Below, in pieces: positions 19,601 through 30,756 of a stretch of DNA of 64,000 nucleotides. The DNA comes from Dryococelus australis. Its lineage: Eukaryota > Arthropoda > Insecta > Phasmatodea > Phasmatidae. Under the pieces are notes generated by a model. It searched no databases. It was given only the letters and a program-made list of their open reading frames with translations, and was not told where the DNA came from. The position numbers and the translations under genes are program-made. Numbering within the stretch: the first letter of the stretch is position 1; the number at the start of each line of letters is the position of its first letter. The stretch is taken from positions 207,329,209 through 207,393,208 of the forward strand of contig CM057009.1 in assembly GCA_029891345.1 (NCBI GenBank), given 5' to 3'.

Positions 19601-19739
19601 CACCACCCCTAGGGGCCAATTCCGGAACCGATATAGCGTACAGATGCATGCGAGATCGACTAATCGAACGAGAGCGACACCAGCGCTCCTATGGGCTAAA
19701 CCAGAACCTATATGGTGGCGCCCCTAGTGGCCAAAGCCA

Positions 19740-20110
19740 GAAATAAAGGGGGAAACAAATGACAAACGAGAAACAAATACGGCGGCCTCCAGTAACAAAT
19801 ATGGCGGCCTCCAGTAACCGCCGATGTAAACAAAAGAAGAGAGAATGATAAAGAAAGGAAAGAAGAAGAGAGAAAGAGAGATTGGGAGAGAAGGAAAGAA
19901 GAAGGGTGAAGGAAAGGAAGAAAGTGTGAGAAAGAATACATGAAAAAATTACATTGTGGTATATTGGCTACAAATATGGCGGCGTACTGGCTAGCAACAT
20001 GGCGGAATCCAAGATGGCAGATGCATGATCGGAGTGACAGAGCAGGAAGTCCGGAATCCAACATGGCGGCCGCATGACCTTTAGCCACCGAGCCACCTGA
20101 TGCCGCCGAA
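19740..20110. repeat. Purine-rich stretch with repeated ATGGCGGC motifs
   Basis: ACAAATATGGCGGCCTCCAG occurs as a near tandem pair at about 19772-19818, and related AACATGGCGG words recur to 20070. Between lies a GA-rich tract (about 19840-19935). The same family of words appears in the opposite orientation at 57340-57480. The 154-residue minus-strand frame over this region is a product of the purine bias. Confidence 0.6.
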
Positions 20111-21200
20111 GAAACATTATCCTTCCACTCATTTTCATTCCTTTTTTTTTTGTTTTTGTTTTTCATTGCCATAATTGCCTGAAGAACTTGTAGCCGAAAG
20201 TATTAACAATTGCGTCGGGCTGCAGACACTATGCCGAACTAAACGTTCATGTTTCGTCAATTTGGTTATTACATGCGCATGCAGAAAATCAATAAAATTT
20301 TTGGCCTGAAAGCAGCAGTAGGAACACGCCCGCAGCACTAGACGGTCCTGGGAAAGTAGACCGCCCATGTTGAAGCGACGATGGAAATCAAAACGGGATT
20401 GCCACACCCTAGGCCATGTTAGCCCCTACTCGGCGACCGCAAAAGCGGCGAAACAACAAGCTTAGCGAAGGATCTTAGAGATTCAGTTGAGAGCAATTTC
20501 TTAAAGTGTGTCACGCCATTAGTAACGATGAAAAAGGTCGAATCGTCACTGGCGGAAGTGGTCATAGACCATATACCGATTCGGCTACAATCTATACATA
20601 ATATAGTGCGATAATAATGTGAATAGTCACGCGATTCCAAATCTAACGAACTGACAGAAATAAGGAAAAAATTAGTAATATTTTAACATAGCACAAAATT
20701 CTGAGAATGGTATTTCACATTAAATGTGACTTTTTTTTTAAATATTGTATCATCACCGATACTTTGATAATTAATAACATACACGATATTTTGTTAAAAT
20801 GCAAGAAACTTTACCAAAATTCTGACCAATAAAATAAATTGACCATAAGACAAATTACAAACATGACAAATTATGATGAATAACAAATATATTGACACAA
20901 ATGTTGATGAACTAGTAATATAAATACGAGAATAACATACTGGGTCACATTAACAGTGACTACCAGAAGTTAACAGTGAATCCAAATTATTAAAATTACT
21001 ACACAAAAGCACAAGCAAATTAATGGGCCGAACCGAACACCAGTTTTGCCAAACAAACATACATATTCCTAGAAACGGAATATAAATAATGAAAAAAAAA
21101 TTACACAAGATAAAGCAAACAAAAGTGGGTGCCACAAAAAGGTGGCACAGCATTTCTATTCTTACTGAAGAATTATCCTTGCAGAGTTCTTCTAAACACT
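20111..21200. other. Unassigned stretch
   Basis: I see no gene. 20111-20640 has mixed composition without motifs; 20641-21200 is AT-rich. This is where the polymerase core would lie if fragment C (21205-22090, minus) were complete, but no polymerase motif such as YGDTD was found on the minus strand. Confidence 0.4.
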
Positions 21201-21204
21201 GTTA

Positions 21205-22090
21205 ATACGAGTTTCTGTTTTCGGTCGTTAGCGGTAGCAGGTCAATATGATTTTCTTTTTCTTCTTTCACAACATGTACAGGCCCGACATTTTCCTCGGT
21301 GCTGAGCAAGTACGCTTTTACCAATACAGCAGGTTTATTCTTCTCGAAGATTTTAATTGTATGCAGCAGTGACAGGAAATCCATTCTAGAAAAGTCAAAT
21401 TTAGTGTCTAAGGCATTATATCGCCATCGACTCGCTCGGGGTTCCAGCTTTTAACATTTCTAGCAAGCAGGCTTCACATGAAAACTTGTGATCGCCGGGT
21501 TTTTAAGGTTTATGATAGCTTCTTTCCTCTTGACTGATTCTGGAAGTTGGTCGTAAGACGAGGCATATAGCGTTTCCAACTTCTTAATTCGTAGTTTGCA
21601 AGTGGTTACTTTTGACAACACCCACCCCGATCAATGCTCTTTGTGCATTTCTTTCTCTTCGCATATTTTTATATGCAATATTTTATGACCTTTTTGATTT
21701 TGCCAGTCTCATACGCAGGTACATTCGCAGTTTAAAATGTTATTTTATCTGTGCCGTTGTTTGCAGAATTCGGTTTCACACAATCTCATTTGAGGAACAT
21801 ATTAAATTTAATTGGGCCCTGCTCTCGTACTTCTTTGGTGAGTTGCCTGAAGATATTTTTCTTCATGCGAGCCAAAAATACACAAATATCTTTTAACAAA
21901 ATGATCTTGTTTTGTGCGACATATGTCCTTCTGTGCCAGAAGGCAGTTTTGGCATCCACAAAACTATTAGCATTAGTCTTCCGAGACCCTACTATAATTC
22001 TCGGGCATGGCTGATGCACACATGATGATGGAGTATATTCTTTTAAGGATAATGGTTCAAATGACGCTGGAGTCTGCACACGACGCATTT
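21205..22090 (-). pseudogene. Polinton polymerase-side protein, N-terminal region (fragment C)
   Basis: This matches the large protein that precedes or leads into protein-primed DNA polymerase B in arthropod Polintons. Reading down from 22090: LLKDICVFLARMKKNIFRQL and EQGPIKFNMFLK (about 21789-21905), a KP segment, SGWVLSKVTTCKLRIKKLE (about 21555-21615), YDQLPESVKRKEAIINLKN (about 21490-21550), FDFSRMDFLSLLHTIKIFEK (about 21330-21395), then VHVVKEEKENHIDLLPLTTE (about 21215-21280). These motifs occur in the family order. At least four frame changes or stops are needed. After NRNSY near 21205 nothing of the family can be read, so the polymerase core is absent. Element B carries the same protein at 51.7-52.6 kb. 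Confidence 0.75.
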
Positions 22091-22148
22091 TAGCAGGTGA
22101 AGGACCTGTAAACTCACAGGTCTCATGTGTTTCTGTATATCATCGTTT

Positions 22149-22400
22149 CTAGCTAATAATAATAAGCATACTCATACATAACCCAGTCTGAATTAATCTT
22201 GCATGCATTATTTTCATATCTTCGGGCAATCTGACTGAATGCAATGGCGAACCACAGAAGCAACTCTGGTGCTGACATATCGCATTTGCAGATCCAGTCG
22301 ATGGTAGAGCGAATGGCATCTTTGACGATATAAGCATCCCAGCTAGAGACAGACGCCGGGGGCAGGCATACCATTAAACATACACCTTATCTTGGTCTCT
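22149..22400 (-). other. Possible upstream part of fragment C
   Basis: A 73-residue frame (22374-22153) reads VSSWDAYIVKDAIRSTIDWI and DMSAPELLLWFAIAFSQIAR. It is on the same strand and just upstream of fragment C and has a protein-like composition, but I do not recognise it. It could equally be chance. Confidence 0.25.
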
Positions 22401-22586
22401 GTAAGACAATACAAATGCAAAATGAATAAGTAAAAGATTTGTGTGGGAACTATGCATTATATTAACTTCGCACAAATGACATAGGAAGCCAAATAAATAC
22501 CACATTATAAAAATATTATAAAATATGTTGCAGTAACGTTGATTTAAAGCTATGGATGTTTCATGTCACATATCAAGGAACAAAAT

Positions 22587-23042
22587 CAGTGGAACGACAG
22601 AGTCCGAGATTAAGAAGCGAGTGACGATATCCTGGACAATCTCGAAACGATAACCCCACCGGCAGCCATTGTCCCATAAGCTTAACCTAGAAAGGATTTC
22701 ATCTCAATTAAAAAGTCCCTTTAGCTTTTCAACCTGCATCACCTGTTCTGCAGTTAACACCACAATTAGCACCGCACTCGGCTCTGCATGCTTAAACCCC
22801 TCCACCCACCTACACCCTAGCCGCTTCCCTCACAAACCTCCTTCACAATGAACTATGTTGTCATTAGTTTGGATTAGATCGGGTCCCTGCTGCGAGATTC
22901 TAGGCGCTCCAACCTCCTCTCATAGGGCTATGTATACTTGATGCCTGGTACACTATCGACCAACCCTTCCCTCTGCTATCCTGTGATTACTCAACTCCCC
23001 CACCCCCCCCAAAACCCACAACATAAATCCATCATCCATTCA
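22587..23042. repeat. Dispersed repeat, inverted partner of 30262-30756
   Basis: This segment of about 455 bp matches the reverse complement of 30262-30756 along its whole length. Shared landmarks include GTCCGAGATTAAGAAGCGAG, a GATTTCATCTCAATTA block, CACCACAATTAGCACC, GGTCCCTGCTGCGA and a CCATCCATTCA end. Indels are common. The two copies bracket 7.2 kb that contains the satellites and minisatellite. They may be terminal repeats of one element or two independent insertions. Confidence 0.85.
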
Positions 23043-23298
23043 GTTTGTTTTATACAGTAGATTTTGAACATTAGCTTAATATCCTATTTGATCATCCTAT
23101 GACATTAACCAAGGAAGTGGTTAACATTTGAGTTTTCTCAGGGTGTTCCAATCGCGAAGGTTTTATGATTTTTTCTGTAAAATTACAAATTTGCTAAAAA
23201 TTATGTATATTTTTGTTTTATATGGTAGATTTTTAACATTAGCTCAAAATCCTATGTCATCATTCTATTCCATTAACCAAGGAACAGGTTAACACTAT
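23043..23298. repeat. Direct repeat of about 86 bp, 169 bp apart
   Basis: TTTGTTTTATACAGTAGATT at about 23043 recurs as TTTGTTTTATATGGTAGATT at about 23212. Both run through AACATTAGCT, a CATTAACCAAGGAA block and GGTTAACA. No gene lies here. Confidence 0.7.
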
Positions 23299-23326
23299 TC
23301 ATTATAATAAAACATTTTCTGAAAAT

Positions 23327-23409
23327 GTCAGTTAGGTTGAGCGGTTTAAGGTGGTAGATTTAAGCACTGCTTCCCTGTATGGAAGTGTGGGTTCGAGTTC
23401 ACACCTGAT
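23327..23409 (+). tRNA. tRNA-Leu(UAA)-like sequence (gene, pseudogene or SINE head)
   Basis: The 83-nt segment has class II tRNA layout. The A box region is TAGGTTGAGCGGTTTAAGG, the anticodon loop TTTAAGC (anticodon TAA, Leu), the variable arm CTTCC/GGAAG with a clean stem, and the B box GGTTCGAGTTC. The acceptor arms GTCAG and CTGAT pair at five positions, one a wobble. The anticodon stem is weak, and the T arm needs an 8-nt loop. A TTTTT pol III stop lies at 23416-23420. The faults favour a tRNA pseudogene or SINE over a working gene. Confidence 0.5.
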
Positions 23410-23773
23410 AAATAATTTTTAAAGACATACGTTAAGATAGTGAAGATGGTGACTCTTTCTCTGACTGAGTTTGAGTGACACATAAACCAATTGTTCTGTT
23501 GTGAAAACAGTATATAATCGTGCATCTTTTATGAATGTTTTCACTTCTTTGGGGTTGTGATGGCAGTCAGATAGTTACGAATGGAATCATATAGTGATAG
23601 TGTATGCTTTTGTAGTATGAAGATGTTAACAACGTTTGAAGAGTTACCATCTGTAACACCTTTTGCAAGGGTTTCTGACGAGTCTCTAGAAGCAACACAG
23701 TAACAATAATGTTATTGTGGAAAATACTTTTACTATAAGTTGTCATGTACATTGACATGAATGTAGTTAATGT

Positions 23774-24065
23774 TTGCTCAGTTCAGCATACCAGTCGTTC
23801 CACTCTGATAAGTGTGATACTGTGTTTACTCGTAGTGATATCATATATAGACATAAGAAGTGCAAAGGTATTGTTTGTCAATCATTGGGAAGCGAATGCA
23901 AGTATTGCAGCAAAACATTTGCGATTCGGTTTAGCGCTAGACAACCTGAAGATAGTACCTGTCGATTTGCCATTAGTTATAAGACCTATACATGTGTTAA
24001 GTGTAATGCTGTTTAGGTGAGTAGGAAAACCTTGAGTGGCCACTGCAGGAAATGTTGTATAAATA
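23774..24065 (+). pseudogene. Triple zinc-finger remnant
   Basis: Three Cys/His units follow one another: DKCDTVFTRSDIIYRHKKC, then ECKYCSKTFAIRFSARQ with a closing Cys, then YTCVKCNAV, a stop, and KTLSGHCRKC. Each has the CxxC-x-F spacing with a final His-x-Cys type pair, like the C2HC fingers at the start of the Polinton polymerase-side proteins (element B at 51.7 kb). It is not attached to any recognisable downstream domain. It may be a lone Polinton fragment or a host zinc-finger pseudogene. AATAAA follows at about 24153. Confidence 0.5.
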
Positions 24066-24399
24066 TAGAGTAAAGCATAAATACTTTTGTTGAGATGAGA
24101 ATATGATTGAGTGTATGTAAGTATTACTATGTTTTTTTTTTATATTTGTGTGAAATAAAGATAAAGTTTATGAAAGACTATTGTTCCTATTCATTTTATC
24201 CCTTCCAGCTATTAATTGTTGCTATGTGCAATCACTTATAAAAGTTAAGAGAATGATAATAAAGGTTTCAATTTAAAATGTATGGATAGTTGAATGCCTA
24301 CACAAATGATATGTATTAATTTTTTGAGACAATAGGTTAAACGTTTTCCTTATATGTACGGATAGAGAGATCCTATAAACCTTGGATTGCTAAATATTG

Positions 24400-25012
24400 C
24401 TAAAGACTGATTGAAAGATTGGCAAAGTTTGGTAAGGATTGATGTAAGGATTGGTAAATGATTAGAAAGGATTATTAAAGATTGTTAATGATTGGTAAGG
24501 ATTGTTGGAACGATTGGTAAAGACTGGTAAATATTGGTAAGGAATGATGGAAGGCTTGGTAAAGATTGATAGAAAGATTGGTAAATATTGGCAAGGATTG
24601 ATGGAAAAATTAGTAAAGATTGGTAAAGATTGATAAACATTGGGAAATATTGATGGAAATATTGTTAAAGATTGAGAAGTATTGATGGAAAGATTGGTAA
24701 AGGTTGGTAAAGATTGTGAAATATTGATGTAAAGATAGTCAAATATTGGGAAGTATCGATGGAAAGATTGGTAAAGATAGGTAAATAATGGCAAAGATTG
24801 CCAAATATTGTTAAATATTGGTAAGGATTGGTGGAAAGATTGGTAAAGATAGTGAAATAGATGGAAAGATTGTTAAGATTGGCAAGGATTGATGGAAAGA
24901 CTGGTAAAGATTGGTAAGGATTGATGGAAAGATTGGTAAAGAATGGTAAAGATTAACAAGGATTTATGGAAAGATTGTTGAAGATTCGTAAGGATTGATG
25001 GATATAATGTTA
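24400..25012. repeat. Minisatellite of GATTGGTAAAGATTGATGGAAA-like units
   Basis: About 600 bp made of degenerate units built from the words GATTGGTAAA, GATTGATGGAAA and GATTGGTAAGG, with a basic step of about 10-12 bp and irregular higher order. The minus-strand frame at 24462-24794 (Ile-Phe-Thr-Asn-Leu repeats) is only the translation of this array. Confidence 0.9.
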
Positions 25013-26930
25013 ATGATTGTTGTGTGTGCATGTTTTGGAGTAGATTTTTTCATTTTGGGTCAAATTCTCATTTTAGGATAATTAGGATCAATTTGGTTCG
25101 TTAGGAACAAGTCTTGGGTGGATCAGGCTTGCCAATTGATATATTTTAGGTACTTTGTGTGTGAGTTTGTGTTATTCTGTGTGTGCGTGTGTTGTCGATG
25201 AGATGTGATAGATTGGTGTAGAGAGATGATGAATGCTGTATGGGAGTTGAATATAGAGTGACATAATTAATGGAAAGGCATATTGTTTAGATGTTTGTTG
25301 TGTAGTGTGTTGCAATCTGTCATGTACATAAGTTATGCATAATATGAAACATATGTTAGTCGGATGTTAGTTTTGGCTATGGTAAGATGCATACTTAGAG
25401 TGTAATTAATCATGTTAGTTATTCAATATGTAAATACTAGTGCTAAATAGTGAGTTTGACTTGCAATGGAGCAATAAGTATGTTCTCAAACCTACAGTTG
25501 TATTCCTTTCTTGTTTTTTTGTTTTTCATCGGTCGATGGGTACGTGGTTTCATATTGTTACATCCATACTACTTGCAGTTGGATATTCATTACGCGAATA
25601 CTTTGGTTAACTTACTTAATACTAGATTAAAAGAAATATTAACTTACCCTGTGTGGTTCTTGAATCGCTATGTATATACTACTTATATGCAAGTATTCTC
25701 GCTAAATATGTATTTTTGTTATGCTAATATACATATTTTACTCTTGCTAATTGATAATGTGTGTGTTCAACTATCCCAATGTAAGCCTAACCTAAAATGA
25801 TCAATACAATTTTTTAAAGTTTCTCAAAATGTTAAGCTGCATAGATAACACTTAAACATGATGTTCTTCGGAAGTTTGCGAGAATTTGTCAGCCATTCAC
25901 AAAAGTTTTCCTAGAAAAATTAAAAAGTTGAAAATGTCTTTGGTTATGATAGCATATGTTAGGTAATGCATCGACTTGCATTATGTAAAGTTGATGTTTT
26001 TGCATAATGAGTCCTTAACGTGTGTTTTATTACACTATATTGAATTTGCATGTCTTTAACTTAATGATAGATAAAAAGAATGTTAATTTTAATGATTTAT
26101 TTAATATTTAACATTTAAGATGAGCGAGTTTAAACAAATATCACTCATAGTAATTCATATACGAATATTTACCTATTGGGGGATTGAAACAAAGAAATGT
26201 TAGTATAACTGTACATGCCTGTGTTTAGGTCGAAGTACTGACAAAATAGGTGTGTATGCTTGAATTTTGATGCTTTTCCGCATAGATAAATATACTTAGT
26301 TACCTTTTAACAACACTTAAGTTTCTTGTGAAATCAAAGAAGGATTAATTGTGCAGATACTTGTTACGCAGATAAGATCTAAGCATCCTAGAAGGATTGA
26401 ATCAACTGTTAAAAAGAGCAGATCTCAACAAACATTCTTTGATTTGGGAATTTTTGTGTAATAAACATGTTTTGATTGCTGTATGTAGTAAGGGATAGCA
26501 TGATTTGAGTGCGATGAGTGTTTTTTTTTTGTTTTAATTTGTTTTTAAATGATGTTATATAGTAAACTTGAAAAACGGAATCTTGGTAAGGCGTTTTTCT
26601 TTTTGTATATTATTATCCTTTAGATTAAATATGTGTGATAATGGGTATTCGAAGACAGATGATGGAGATTTTTCATTTGTTTTGTATGATATGTTGATAT
26701 ATTTGTCAAGTATTTAGTTTTGCTTGTAAAGTTAGATGTTAGGGGTTTTGAAAATTGGTGTTATGTTATTGGTATTATAGTTTTAAGTGGTTTCATAATA
26801 TTATTGTGTCTGTTATTGTAGGCTTTGTTCGTTTGAATTTTTGTATGATACATTGTTATAGTTTACAAGTATTTAGTTTTGATTGTAACGTTTAATGGTA
26901 TGGGGTTTTGCAGTTGCCTGGTATGGTATG
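25013..26930. other. Unassigned AT- and TG-rich stretch
   Basis: I see no gene. The frame at 25450-25800 is hydrophobic because of T-rich sequence and has no motif. T and A homopolymer runs occur throughout (for example 26521-26530). Confidence 0.5.
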
Positions 26931-26934
26931 TGCA

Positions 26935-27052
26935 AATGAGTTGTGTGAGTGTGTGCACATGTGTGTGTGTTTGTGTGTTATACACTGTGTTTGTGTGTGT
27001 GAGCATGCATGCATGTGTGTGTGTTTGTATGCATGTGGTGTGTGTTGCTATT
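26935..27052. repeat. TG microsatellite
   Basis: Interrupted (TG)n tract with GCATGCATGCATG insert at about 27003-27015. Frames over it on both strands are artefacts of the repeat. Confidence 0.9.
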
Positions 27053-27724
27053 GCATTATGAAATGGTTTGTCAGAGTAATTCATTGAAATATTCTGTCTG
27101 TGGGTGGTAGTTCCTGTTGAAGCCACATACACGATTGTTTTTCCTGTAAGGGTTTGTTGACTTGACAGGAATAAAGCATTAAGTGTTCTCGCTTGAAAAT
27201 ATTCTATGAGCAACATGTTTATGGCAAGGCTTTAGTCTTGAGCTTATGTTCCTTGGGGGTATACGTATGTCTCTCTGCATATAGTGCACATACTTGGTAC
27301 GTGTGTATAGTGAATGCTAGCATAGTGTAAGTGTAATACCTTACACCTCTAATAATAATTACAGTAATTACAAATTCTGAAACAAATGAAAAGGTATATG
27401 ACAGTTGAAGTTTGGTTGTTTTGTTGGGAGGACTTATTACTTTGGTGAATGTTTAGTTGTTAATTATTCGTGTGTGTATGTGCAAACCTAGTAAATATTC
27501 ATTGGATATTTATCCAAATATGGATTTTCCCGATTATATCAATTACACGATTACATCATATAACTGCGTTCCTCTCCACCATTCCCGACCTTCGACAGTT
27601 GACATCGAACACGTAACACATAAGTTCAGCAGTAGACAGCTATAAGGTAATATGGTAGCCAGCGAGAATAATTAAATGCGTAAGAATACATTTCCCTGAT
27701 TTTTTAAAAAAAATATTAAGTGTC

Positions 27725-28395
27725 TTGTATGAGAATCGAAGCCAGCAAACCAAAGAATAACATTACATTAATTACTATTGGCAGGAATACAAAGTAAAAA
27801 TAAATATTTGTTTACTTCAAAATTAAAATAATAAATGTTCTGACTGAGACTCGAATTCCATAATCCGCAATTAACATTATATTAAGTAAACCTAGCACCT
27901 ATGCAACGCATAAATAAAATCTGGCTAAATTAGGAAATAAAATAATAACAAGTGTTTTGACCGAGACTCGAACTCAATTTCAATATTAACATTGCATTAA
28001 GTAAGCCTAGCACCTAGCCAAGTCACAAATAAAATTTGGTTAAAATCAGAAATGAAACAATATTACATGCTGTGCGCAATAATCGAACTCAAATCCAATA
28101 TTAACATTGCATTAATTACCCCTAGCACTTACCCAAGTGACAATTAAAGTTGGTTAAAATCAGAAATGAAATAGTATTACGTGATCTGACCAAGAATCAA
28201 ACCCAAATCCAATATTAACATTATATTAAGTAAGCCTAGCAGCTACCCAAGTCACAAATAAAATTTGGCTAAAATCGGAAATGAAATAATTTTACATGCG
28301 CTGAGCAAGAATCGAACCCAAATCCAATATTAACATTATATTAAGTAAGCCTAGCACCTACCCAAGTAAAACATAAAATTTGGTTAAAATGTTAT
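27725..28395. repeat. 115-bp tandem satellite, about six units, with tRNA-like B boxes
   Basis: The word CCTAGCACCT or its variants starts at 27891, 28006, 28121, 28235 and 28350, a spacing of 114-115 bp; a more diverged unit precedes them. Each unit contains CAATATTAACATTATATTAA, CCTAGCACCTACCCAAGT and AAAATTTGGTTAAAAT. On the minus strand each unit carries a B-box-like GGGTTCGATTC about 45 nt after a GGGTAGGTGCTAGG segment that resembles a degenerate A box. The array may therefore derive from a tRNA-type SINE. Confidence 0.88.
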
Positions 28396-28401
28396 GCGTG
28401 T

Positions 28402-28815
28402 GTTATAAATGCGATAACTATAGCATCAACCGTTCGGAAATTATGAGTACCTATGATCATAAAAGAACATAACTCATTATTTAACTTGAAAAAAAGGGTT
28501 TAGGGTTTAAATTACTCTACCATCGTGTTGTATATAGGTATGATGCCTTTGTTATGAATTTGATCCATATAGCTCCAATGGTACGGAAATAATGACTACA
28601 TTTATAAAAGTGCTTAAATGCATAATTGACCTTGGGAAAGGTTTTAGGGCCTAAATGACCTTAGCATTATGGCGTATGGCAGGTACGTTGTCTATGTTAT
28701 GAATTTAATGATCATAGCATCAATTGTTCGGAAATTATGACTACATTTATAAAAAGGCTTAACTCAAAATTGACCTTGCCAGAAAGGGCATAAGGAAAAA
28801 ATGGTCTGTAGTAAG
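28402..28815. repeat. Second tandem satellite, about 147-bp period, nearly three units
   Basis: GTTATAAATGCGATAACTAT at 28402, GTTATGAATTTGATCCATAT at 28551 and GTTATGAATTTAATGATCAT at 28696 start successive units. Each continues with CATCAATTGTTCGGAAATTA-type sequence, ACTACATTTATAAAA, and TTGACCTTG. It directly abuts the 115-bp array. Confidence 0.8.
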
Positions 28816-29364
28816 GCAATCGATGTGTTGTATTTGATTGTCGGAGTGGTTACATAATTTAAAAATGAAATAAAGATTGCTTCTATGCTTACTAAAATTC
28901 AAGATGGCGATGGTTATCATTTTTTCTGGCATCATATTCTTAACTATCTAAAAAAAATACAAATCTTTAGACATGTTACTCGATACACTTATTTATAAAA
29001 AGTTTAATGAAGACATTTTTTTATTTTAAGAGTACATTTTGAATATTTGACTGTTGTGAAGCCATAAACGAAATCTCCGTAAAATACGAGTTCATATACA
29101 TATTGCTTCGTACATTTACGTTCAAAAATTTTAAAATGTTAAATACATAAATATGACTTAAATACCTAACTTCTTTATAAAATTACATTTTAACTAACTT
29201 AATCGATTGTTCAACCATGATATACCAGGGGTTGGGCCCACTGAAACCACGAGCTGAGCCATCAAAGATGAAGAAGATAACCGTACGAATTAGTTTTTAT
29301 GGTGCAATGTCGTCCGGGAATTTCGGCACGTGCTCGCTCGCACATCCCGACATGCAGTAGCAAT
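28816..29364. other. Unassigned AT-rich stretch
   Basis: No gene or repeat family recognised. A short GC-richer patch (29220-29350) has no coding potential. Confidence 0.4.
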
Positions 29365-29480
29365 TATAGTGAAAGTACAACTTAAGACTTAAAACATAAG
29401 ACACAAAATTTAAGACTTCGAACTTAAGACTTCAAACTTAATATTTAAGACTTAAGACATAATACTTAAGACTTAGGCCT
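29365..29480. repeat. Minisatellite of TAAGACTTA-type units
   Basis: AAGACTTAA, AAGACTTCGAAC and AAGACTTCAAAC words repeat at about 10-18 bp steps. A 16-nt G run follows at 29509-29524. Confidence 0.8.
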
Positions 29481-29524
29481 TATGCTTACGAAAAGCCTAA
29501 CTGACAATTGGGGGGGGGGGGGGG

Positions 29525-30261
29525 CAGGCAAAGGCACCCATCCCCCAAATTTTAAGGAAATCTGTCGAAAAATGCACCTTTCAGGCCGACTCCAATCCCA
29601 CGAAATGGAAAACATACCATCCTTGTCCCTCTAACTCCTCCCAGTGTTGGGGAGGGTGGCACTTTAGGGGGGAGGGGGGGTTCAAAGAGGAAGAATGGGA
29701 GATCAGTGAGGGGGGTTTGCTTCCCTCCCCTCCCTTCCATTTGCCCACAGCGGCCCTCAAAAAACAGCATTTTTGTGCAAAAACTTATGTTCTTGATTAT
29801 AGAGTATGATACTATAAATCTGTTTTGGACGTGCGAGTTCGTAGGGGTTCCTTTTTTTAAATACCTTATTGAAACTCCCATTTTCACTCATGTCTTGGTG
29901 GCGACCTAAGGGTCTGTTTTTCAAAATCACCAGAAAGCAAAGATTTATATAGTGTCCTAACACATTACAAGTATGCAGAAAATTGTCTTAAGCTAACAGC
30001 CAATCTCAGAGCTCGTAGTAACCGATAATAGCACTAAATCACATTGGATGTGGTGGGAGAGCGACTCATGCACTCGCTGGCAGGCAATAAATCGATGAAA
30101 TCTATTCATCGAGCTTGTGTGCCACCTAGCGGCCGATGACGGTATCAAGAGACATCAGCGCTCCTGGCTGTAAACTCTACAACTAAGATGGCAGGCGATG
30201 GCTATAGTAATACTGTCTAACAAGCAAGTTTGGAACTGAACACAGCCTACCTCTCTGGGAA
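29525..30261. other. Unassigned stretch
   Basis: Purine- and G-rich sequence at 29640-29730, then AT-rich sequence. The frames at 29552-29887 (minus) and 29706-29909 (plus) overlap and have no motifs. 30120-30190 resembles the SINE-body sequence at 19660-19720 (CAGCGCTCCT). Confidence 0.4.
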
Positions 30262-30756
30262 AATGAATGGATGATGGATGTTGGTAGGTCTGTGTGTGTG
30301 TGGGGGGGGGGGGTTGAGTAATCACCACAGGGTACCAGAGGGGAGGGTGGGTTGATAGTGTACCAGGCATCAGGTGTATATAGCTTTATGAGAGGAGATT
30401 GGAGCTCCTAGAATATCGCAGCAGGGACCCGATTTAACCCAGACTAATCACAACATAGTTTGTTTTGGAGGGGGGTTTGTGAGGCTAGGTGTTGGGGTGT
30501 AGGTGGGTGAAGGGAATGGAGCATGCAGAGCCGAGGATGGTGCTAATTGCAGTGCTGGTTGCGGTGCTACAGTGCTAATTGTGGTGCTAACTGCTGAGCA
30601 GGTGAAGTAGGTAGCAGAGCTAAAGGGGTTTCTAATTGAGATGAAATCCTTTTCAGGTTGACCTTATGGGACTATGTCTGTCGGTGGGGTTATCGTTGCA
30701 AGATTGTCCAGGGAATTGTCACTCGCTTCTTAATCTCGGACTGTACCGCTCCCACT
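30262..30756. repeat. Dispersed repeat, inverted partner of 22587-23042
   Basis: Full-length inverted match to 22587-23042. It holds a GTGTGTGTG-plus-G(12) tract at about 30292-30313 that is expanded relative to the partner, and a GTGCTAATTG/GTGGTGCTAACTG block related to the minisatellite in the large hairpin that follows. Confidence 0.85.

Noticed and set aside
19708-20172. 154-residue minus-strand Phe/Leu/Ser-rich frame
   Set aside because: It is produced by the GA-rich tract and ATGGCGGC repeats.
24462-24794. 110-residue minus-strand frame with Ile-Phe-Thr-Asn-Leu repeats
   Set aside because: It is the translation of the GATTGGTAAA minisatellite, not a gene.
25450-25800. 116-residue hydrophobic frame that might be a membrane protein
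   Set aside because: T-rich DNA gives hydrophobic frames by chance; no motif, promoter or homologue was recognised.
26863-27216. 117-residue His/Thr-rich minus-strand frame
   Set aside because: It is explained by the TG microsatellite.
27725-28395. CRISPR-like array of regularly spaced repeats
   Set aside because: The whole 115-bp unit is repeated, not a short repeat with unique spacers, and the context is eukaryotic.
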